Shown piece after piece: positions 1-3,705 of a stretch of 6,511 nt of DNA. Source of the DNA: Desulfurococcales archaeon (lineage in GTDB: Archaea; Thermoproteota; Thermoprotei_A; Sulfolobales; Ignisphaeraceae); contig JAMOOB010000417.1 in the NCBI GenBank assembly GCA_027066265.1, forward strand, positions 1-6,511. Reading direction: 5' to 3'. The notes beneath the pieces were generated by a model, which saw only the letters and a program-made list of their open reading frames with translations, searched no databases and was not told where the DNA came from. Both the position numbers and the translations under genes were made by a program. Position 1 is the first letter of the stretch. Each line of letters starts with the position of its first letter.

Positions 1-407
1 TCCTCGATATGTGGATCTCTAATCAATGGATCTATGGGGCCGTACCCAACGAAATCTCGTGCTATGTAGTAAGCTATGGAAGCAACATCGTTATCGCTAA
101 GAACCCCCCTTTTAACGTCCTTCTTAGCTTCTCTACGAACGACTTTCATGGCGAGCTCGAGCCCGTCATCTAAGGAAGTGAGTTCAGCGAACTGCTGAAG
201 CAATTCAACATCTTTAAGAATCTTTGTCCGTACACGCTCTAGAATCTCCTTAGCGCGTTCGTTGAGTTGAGGTTCTTCAACTATGTAACGATACTTACCT
301 TCGGGCGTAATAATGATGCGTACAGCTACCCGTGGAAGCACCATAATTTCATAAGTCTTCACGGTAGTGCTACGCCTAACACCCCCCTCAGTGCTATCTA
401 GAGTCAT
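1..407 (-). CDS. Type II/IV secretion system ATPase (GspE/TadA/VirB11 family), N-terminal part, cut by window edge
   Basis: Reading the minus strand from ATG 407-405 gives about 135 residues open to the window edge. The protein begins MTLDSTEGGVRRS and continues with a charged helical region (LNERAKEILERV, then FAELTSLDDGLELAMKVV). It then reaches DVASIAYYIARDFVGYGPIDPLIRDPHIE. The YGPIDPLIRDP stretch is the hallmark of the N-terminal domain of archaeal secretion/pilus/archaellum ATPases and bacterial TadA/CpaF, which form cytoplasmic hexamers that power pilus or secretion assembly. An in-frame TAG lies directly before the ATG, so the reading frame cannot start further upstream. Walker A, the Asp box, Walker B and the His box would lie beyond position 1, so activity cannot be judged. 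Which machine it serves (adhesive pilus, archaellum or secretion) cannot be told here. The family call is firm, the subfamily open. Confidence 0.85.
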   Translation of the reverse strand, partial: MTLDSTEGGVRRSTTVKTYEIMVLPRVAVRIIITPEGKYRYIVEEPQLNERAKEILERVRTKILKDVELLQQFAELTSLDDGLELAMKVVRREAKKDVKRGVLSDNDVASIAYYIARDFVGYGPIDPLIRDPHIE

Positions 408-426
408 CTACCTATGTCCACCCTCG

Positions 427-436
427 AAATTTATCA
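427..436 (-). promoter_or_regulatory. Candidate TATA box for the secretion ATPase gene
   Basis: On the minus strand this AT-rich element reads GATAAATTTC. Its centre lies about 25 nt before the ATG at 407, the usual archaeal distance from box A to the transcription start. The mRNA would therefore be leaderless or nearly so, which is common for first genes in crenarchaea. A purine-rich GGGTGG stretch also lies between the box and the ATG, so a short leader starting from the more distant AT-rich element at 446-459 is an alternative. Assigned by eye from spacing and composition only. Confidence 0.4.
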
Positions 437-446
437 ACTCCTAGCA

Positions 447-457
447 CATATAATAAG
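447..457 (+). promoter_or_regulatory. Candidate TATA box for the plus-strand C/D box sRNA
   Basis: The plus strand reads CATATAATAAG here. The centre (about 452) lies 25-28 nt before about 478-480, just upstream of the C box at 485, so the predicted transcription start fits the expected 5' end of the sRNA. The element is nearly symmetric in composition and could also drive minus-strand transcription toward the ATPase gene. Spacing is the main support. Confidence 0.45.
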
Positions 458-480
458 CTGTAGGTGCTTCAGAGGAGATG

Positions 481-537
481 CTACGTGATGAGCAACACCT
501 AGGCTGATGTGTGATGACAAACCCTGCGTCTGAATAA
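481..537 (+). ncRNA. C/D box sRNA (2'-O-methylation guide), copy 1
   Basis: All four boxes of an archaeal C/D box sRNA are present with consensus sequence and spacing. C box GTGATGA is at 485-491, a 12-nt guide GCAACACCTAGG at 492-503, D' box CTGA at 504-507, a 3-nt spacer at 508-510, C' box GTGATGA at 511-517, a 12-nt guide CAAACCCTGCGT at 518-529 and D box CTGA at 530-533. Such RNAs assemble with L7Ae, Nop5 and fibrillarin and direct 2'-O-methylation of the target nucleotide paired five positions upstream of D or D'. By that rule the D' guide points to the first G in target CCUAGGUGUUGC and the D guide to the second A in ACGCAGGGUUUG. From memory, CUAGGUGUUG resembles a conserved archaeal 16S rRNA segment. 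The D target is not recognised. The outer ends are estimated; the box span 485-533 is certain. Confidence 0.9.
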
Positions 538-592
538 TGTTCAGCCAACCGAAAGCTCATCACAACTCAGCTAGTAGGGAGCTCATCACGGC
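538..592 (-). ncRNA. C/D box sRNA (2'-O-methylation guide), copy 2, convergent with copy 1
   Basis: Read on the minus strand, C box GTGATGA is at 589-583, a 12-nt guide GCTCCCTACTAG at 582-571, D' box CTGA at 570-567, spacer GTT at 566-564, C' box GTGATGA at 563-557, a 12-nt guide GCTTTCGGTTGG at 556-545 and D box CTGA at 544-541. Every box matches consensus. The predicted targets are CUAGUAGGGAGC (modified U at position 5) and CCAACCGAAAGC (modified C at position 5). I do not recognise either with certainty, but rRNA or tRNA are the usual targets. The C box begins 5 nt after the stop codon of the phospholipase-like gene on the same strand. No clear TATA box lies in that gene's 3' end, so the sRNA is probably processed from the mRNA's 3' end. 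Outer ends are estimated. Confidence 0.9.
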
Positions 593-594
593 AA

Positions 595-1539
595 TCAACA
601 GTGCACTCTTTCTAGGTACCACGAAGAATGGTAGAGCAACTGCTTCAAATCTTTTGCATTGAGAAGGATGAGCACAAGCTTCGATACCAATACTATCAAT
701 AGTGATGCTAATGGTAATAGCGAGAGGGCTAAGATCGACATTGCAAACAGCGATGTATACATCATTACTATCGATGCGAACTCTAGCTTCAGCGATGCGA
801 GGGCGTTGTCCACCACGATCTGTGCAAGTTCAAGAACTGCTATGGGTAAGGTTAATAGGAGTGCTATGAATGCGAAAATCGATTGCGTCGTTATGGCTAC
901 GAACATAGAGAGCAGGATTAGAGTAGACGAAAGGATTAGCATCGATGGCATTGCTCTCCTAATCCTAGCTCTATGTATACAGATGTCTCTGACCAGCTCG
1001 GGTGGTGGATAGGGATTCGCAAGCATGGATGCGAGCAACACGAACGATAGACTTGTTGCTCTATCAATAGCTTCTTCAGCTGAAGACGCTTTCTTCAAGT
1101 TATGAAGTACGTAATCTACGCACTCAATTCCTGTGCATGCAATGCGAGCCAGGTTTATTCGTGGATCTAGTTTGGAGCATCTACGTTCAATGAAGTCGTG
1201 TAGTTCGCGATCGGTAGAAGGAGAAGGTATTACCGCGTCCTGAACTAGATGAAGTGCTTCTCCACAACGGTTTGCAAAGCTTGTGAGGAGCTTGTTGCAG
1301 TACTCTAACGGTCGTTGATTCTCTACGCATTGACGCCAGTACTTCAAGAAGATCGATCTGGCTTTTCTACATAGAGCCCTTATGTATTCCTTGGGTGGAT
1401 CGTGGTGTTTAATCGGCTTACGGACACGTTCACGATCGGGCGCCTCTACGTAGTAAGCTATCGTTCTCGCGAGATTCGAGTCTATTCCAAGTAGGTTTGC
1501 TACGAAGAGCGTTATTCTTCTATGCGTTTCGCTCCACAT
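595..1539 (-). CDS. Membrane protein with zinc-dependent phospholipase C / S1-P1 nuclease-like domain
   Basis: From ATG 1539 the protein has 314 residues. The N-terminal half carries a near-complete ligand pattern of the zinc-dependent phospholipase C/S1-P1 fold: W2 and H6 (MWSETH), D35, H45/H46 (KHHDP), H97-x3-D101 (LHLVQD) and H114-x3-E118 (HDFIE). In the secreted bacterial enzymes these residues hold a tri-zinc phosphodiesterase centre. Proline occupies position 107, where the family normally has a zinc-binding His (QDxxxPxH), so one metal site looks altered. The C-terminal half has four hydrophobic segments, about 197-218, 221-243, 253-274 and 276-294. There is no signal peptide, so the domain's side of the membrane is unclear. 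Two in-frame GTG codons (1548, 1545) could add up to three residues; ATG 1539 is preferred because it places the Trp at position 2, as the fold expects. The substrate is unknown. The gene lies between two C/D box sRNAs on the same strand. Confidence 0.7.
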   Translation of the reverse strand: MWSETHRRITLFVANLLGIDSNLARTIAYYVEAPDRERVRKPIKHHDPPKEYIRALCRKARSIFLKYWRQCVENQRPLEYCNKLLTSFANRCGEALHLVQDAVIPSPSTDRELHDFIERRCSKLDPRINLARIACTGIECVDYVLHNLKKASSAEEAIDRATSLSFVLLASMLANPYPPPELVRDICIHRARIRRAMPSMLILSSTLILLSMFVAITTQSIFAFIALLLTLPIAVLELAQIVVDNALASLKLEFASIVMMYTSLFAMSILALSLLPLASLLIVLVSKLVLILLNAKDLKQLLYHSSWYLERVHC

Positions 1540-1557
1540 AAACACCACGCATTCTGC

Positions 1558-1621
1558 TCAATCAGTCGAGAACCGCTTCATCACGTAGCTCAGCACCCGG
1601 ACTATGCTCCTCATCACAACG
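1558..1621 (-). ncRNA. C/D box sRNA (2'-O-methylation guide), copy 3, upstream of the phospholipase-like gene
   Basis: Read on the minus strand, C box GTGATGA is at 1617-1611, then 17 nt (GGAGCATAGTCCGGGTG, 1610-1594), D' box CTGA at 1593-1590, spacer GCTAC at 1589-1585, C' box GTGATGA at 1584-1578, a 12-nt guide AGCGGTTCTCGA at 1577-1566 and D box CTGA at 1565-1562. The 17-nt first interval is longer than the usual 12, so probably only the part next to D' pairs with the target. The methylation rule points to the fifth C of CACCCGGACUAUGC and to the second G of UCGAGAACCGCU; I cannot name either target. The D box ends 13-22 nt before the start of the downstream gene, so the sRNA may be processed from its 5' leader. 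Outer ends are estimated. Confidence 0.85.
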
Positions 1622-1630
1622 CATTTAACG
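1622..1630 (+). promoter_or_regulatory. Candidate TATA box for the transporter/glycosidase operon
   Basis: CATTTAACG is the only AT-rich element in the 50 bp between sRNA copy 3 and the first ATPase gene. It would place transcription start near 1652, followed by a short leader containing GGGAGAT at 1654-1660, six bases before the GTG start at 1667. The TTTAA core also reads as TTAAA on the minus strand, but a start from there would fall inside sRNA copy 3. Weak evidence, position only. Confidence 0.35.
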
Positions 1631-1666
1631 GAACAGTGAACTTCGGTACTACCGGGAGATTGAGCG

Positions 1667-2689
1667 GTGGAGGGGGTTCTAGAGCTTCCGCCAAACGTTG
1701 TTCTTCGAGCTGAGGATCTAAGCGTTGTTTATAAAATGCCTCGTGGTATTGCTAGGGTTGTCGATCGAGTTACGATAGATTTTCGCGTAGGGCGTGTAAC
1801 GGCGATTGTTGGAGAGAGCGGAAGCGGAAAAACTATGATGGCGTCAGCATTGATGAAGTTGGTACCCTATCCTGGTAAGATCGAGGGTAGGATCCTATTT
1901 CGAAGTGATCTCTTGGGAGGCGTTGTAGATATCTTAAAGCTCTCGCCTAAGGAGCTTCGCATCATTAGATGGAGAGAGATCGCAATGGTTTTTCAGGGAG
2001 CGCAAAACTCTTTCAATCCAACGATAAAGATAAAGGATCACTTCCTGGATACTGCTCGAGCACATGGACTCGACGAGAAGATCGCTCTAGAGAAAGCATG
2101 TAAACTACTCGAGCTTGTGAAACTTGATCCAGAGAGAGTTCTCGAATCCTATCCTCATCAACTTAGCGGTGGTATGAAGCAGCGTACCCTCATAGCATTA
2201 TCTCTCTTACTCGATCCCAAAGTACTGATACTAGACGAACCAACCTCAGCTCTTGACCTCATTTCCCAGAAGGTATTGATAGATCTGCTTAAGGATATCC
2301 ACGAGAGGTACCATATGACGATGATATTCATTACGCACGACCTACCACTAATTGCAGGGTTAGCACACTACGTAGCGGTTATGTACGCATTCAAAGTCGT
2401 AGAGTTTGGTCCCATAGATAAGATAATTCGTAACCCTAGACATCCATACACTGTAGGACTCCTCAAAGCAATACCACCACTTCGTGGAGAGCTAAGGTTC
2501 GTGAAACCGATTCCTGGAAGCCATCCAGATCCCGTGAATCCGCCTCCAGGATGTAGGTTCTGGCCTAGATGTCCGTTAGCTACCGATGTGTGTAGGAAGG
2601 TGGAGCCAAAGATGGTAGAGGTGGAGAAGGATCATTTCGTTGCATGCCATCGATGGGAAGAGGTGGAGGTGTCGAAGCTATGGACGTGA
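1667..2689 (+). CDS. Opp/Dpp-family ABC transporter ATP-binding protein (OppD/DppD-like)
   Basis: This 340-residue cytoplasmic ATPase powers import of oligopeptides or, in many hyperthermophiles, oligosaccharides. All nucleotide-binding motifs are intact: Walker A GESGSGKT (49-56), Q-loop Q110 in VFQGAQNSFNPT, signature LSGGMKQ (166-172), Walker B VLILDEP (186-192), D-loop SALD and H-loop H224. The C-terminal extension NPPPGCRFWPRCP with Cys296, 302, 309 and 327 is the oligopeptide/dipeptide-transporter C-terminal domain, whose Cys cluster commonly binds an iron-sulfur centre in this family. The length is normal. The start is GTG 1667, the first start codon after an in-frame TGA at 1661, with GGGAGAT six bases upstream. 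It is the first gene of an operon: the next ATPase overlaps it by 10 bp and a glycosidase follows, which favours a carbohydrate substrate. The family is certain; the substrate is inferred. Confidence 0.93.
   Translation: MEGVLELPPNVVLRAEDLSVVYKMPRGIARVVDRVTIDFRVGRVTAIVGESGSGKTMMASALMKLVPYPGKIEGRILFRSDLLGGVVDILKLSPKELRIIRWREIAMVFQGAQNSFNPTIKIKDHFLDTARAHGLDEKIALEKACKLLELVKLDPERVLESYPHQLSGGMKQRTLIALSLLLDPKVLILDEPTSALDLISQKVLIDLLKDIHERYHMTMIFITHDLPLIAGLAHYVAVMYAFKVVEFGPIDKIIRNPRHPYTVGLLKAIPPLRGELRFVKPIPGSHPDPVNPPPGCRFWPRCPLATDVCRKVEPKMVEVEKDHFVACHRWEEVEVSKLWT
2662..2671 (+). promoter_or_regulatory. Strong Shine-Dalgarno site that decides the start of the second ATPase gene
   Basis: GGTGGAGGTG lies inside the 3' end of the first ATPase gene and ends 8 bases before ATG 2680. 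It selects ATG 2680 over the upstream in-frame ATGs at 2644 and 2653. A start at those codons would translate the Shine-Dalgarno itself into the atypical peptide GRGGGVEA. Confidence 0.75.
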
Positions 2690-3696
2690 ACGAGGTTCCT
2701 CTACTAGAGGTTAGGGATCTCAAGGTACACTTCGTAATCAAGAAGAGGATCGGGGGAGTTAAAGGAGTTGTACGGGCAGTTGACGGAGTTTCGCTCAAGA
2801 TACGTAAAGGCGACGTAATTGCCTTGGTAGGGGAGTCTGGATGCGGTAAGACAACGTTGGGGAAAGCTATAGCAGGTCTCGTAAAACCAACGGAAGGAAC
2901 GATCTTGTGGAAGGGACGAGATGTATGGAAGATGTACAGAGAGGATCCGAAAGGATTCTTCGAGTACAAGCTTCGTGTCCAATACATGCCTCAAGATCCC
3001 TACTCAGCGTTCAACCCCTCGAAAACGGTGTTTGAAATCCTCTGTACTCCCTTACTCAAGTGGAAGCGCGTAACATCGCGTGCTGAATGCATTGACTACG
3101 TGCTCAAGATTCTAAGCGATATAAAGGTCACTCCTCCCGAGGAATACATCTTTAGGTATCCTCACCAGCTATCGGGAGGTGAAAGACAGAGAATACTCTT
3201 CGCTTTGATAACGAGTGTTGAACCCGATGTAGTTGTGGCGGACGAACCCATCACAGCTGTCGATGTAGCGCTTCGAGTCGACTTAATGAACTTGATGCTT
3301 GAGTACTGGGAACGAAGAAGAGTTGCCTACGTATTCATTTCCCACGAACTTGCATCAGCTCGGTACATAACCGAGAAGACGGGGGGCAAGATAGGCGTTA
3401 TGTACCTAGGTAAATTCGTTGAGTTCGGACCGCCACGAGCAGTGATAGAGAATCCGTTGCATCCATATACGCAGGCATTGGTAGATGCAGCTCCCGAGCT
3501 CGATCTTGAAATCGCGAGGAAGAAGAGGTTGCGTCTTCGAGAAGTCGACATACCGAGCGCTACGAATCCACCCAAAGGATGCAGGTTCCATACCCGATGC
3601 CCGTACGCAATGGATATATGTACCGAGAAAGAACCTCCATTGATAGAAGTCGAGAACGGGAGGTACGTTAGGTGTTGGCTCTATGCAAAGAGGTGA
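2680..3696 (+). CDS. Opp/Dpp-family ABC transporter ATP-binding protein (OppF/DppF-like)
   Basis: This 338-residue protein is the second ATPase of the pair, expected to form a heterodimer with the preceding gene product. Walker A GESGCGKT is at 51-58, the Q-loop at Q105 (YMPQDPYSAFNPS), the signature LSGGERQ at 164-170, Walker B VVVADEP at 184-190 and the H-loop at H222 in SHELASARYI. The family usually has SHDL there, so Asp is replaced by Glu. The C-terminal extension NPPKGCRFHTRCP with Cys301, 307, 314 and 332 repeats the Cys spacing style of the first ATPase. ATG 2680 is chosen for its strong ribosome site; a longer frame from 2644 adds twelve residues that look non-native. The gene overlaps its upstream neighbour by 10 bp and ends 9 bp before the glycosidase, so the three are surely cotranscribed. 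No permease or binding-protein gene accompanies them here. Confidence 0.93.
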   Translation: MDVNEVPLLEVRDLKVHFVIKKRIGGVKGVVRAVDGVSLKIRKGDVIALVGESGCGKTTLGKAIAGLVKPTEGTILWKGRDVWKMYREDPKGFFEYKLRVQYMPQDPYSAFNPSKTVFEILCTPLLKWKRVTSRAECIDYVLKILSDIKVTPPEEYIFRYPHQLSGGERQRILFALITSVEPDVVVADEPITAVDVALRVDLMNLMLEYWERRRVAYVFISHELASARYITEKTGGKIGVMYLGKFVEFGPPRAVIENPLHPYTQALVDAAPELDLEIARKKRLRLREVDIPSATNPPKGCRFHTRCPYAMDICTEKEPPLIEVENGRYVRCWLYAKR

Positions 3697-3698
3697 TC
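3689..3698 (+). promoter_or_regulatory. Consensus archaeal Shine-Dalgarno site for the glycosidase gene
   Basis: AGAGGTGATC contains the archaeal consensus GGTGATC (3692-3698), overlaps the stop codon of the second ATPase gene (3694-3696) and ends 7 bases before ATG 3706. It confirms that start and implies strong internal initiation within the operon. Confidence 0.8.
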
Positions 3699-3705
3699 CC
3701 TCGAC

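Noticed and set aside
484..590. A perfect 10-bp inverted repeat (CGTGATGAGC at 484-493, GCTCATCACG at 581-590) that could be read as a large hairpin or mobile-element end.
   Set aside because: It is fully explained by two C boxes in opposite orientation, each followed by a guide that happens to start with GC. No transposase or target duplication is present.
659..1012. A 117-residue open frame on the plus strand.
   Set aside because: It is the antisense shadow of the membrane helices of the phospholipase-like gene, with Ser/Asn/Asp-rich composition, no domain and no ribosome site.
1584..1600. TAGCTCAG on the plus strand looks like a tRNA D-arm.
   Set aside because: No acceptor stem, anticodon arm or T-arm can be assembled around it. 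On the minus strand it is the D' box and spacer of sRNA copy 3.
1522..1713. A 63-residue plus-strand open frame crossing the sRNA and the ATPase start.
   Set aside because: It overlaps sRNA copy 3, the promoter region and the ATPase N-terminus in another frame. The His/Ser-rich composition looks non-coding.
2580..2994. Two minus-strand open frames (135 and 96 residues) opposite the ATPase genes.
   Set aside because: They are antisense to strongly conserved ATPase sequence, including Walker A, and show no recognisable protein pattern.
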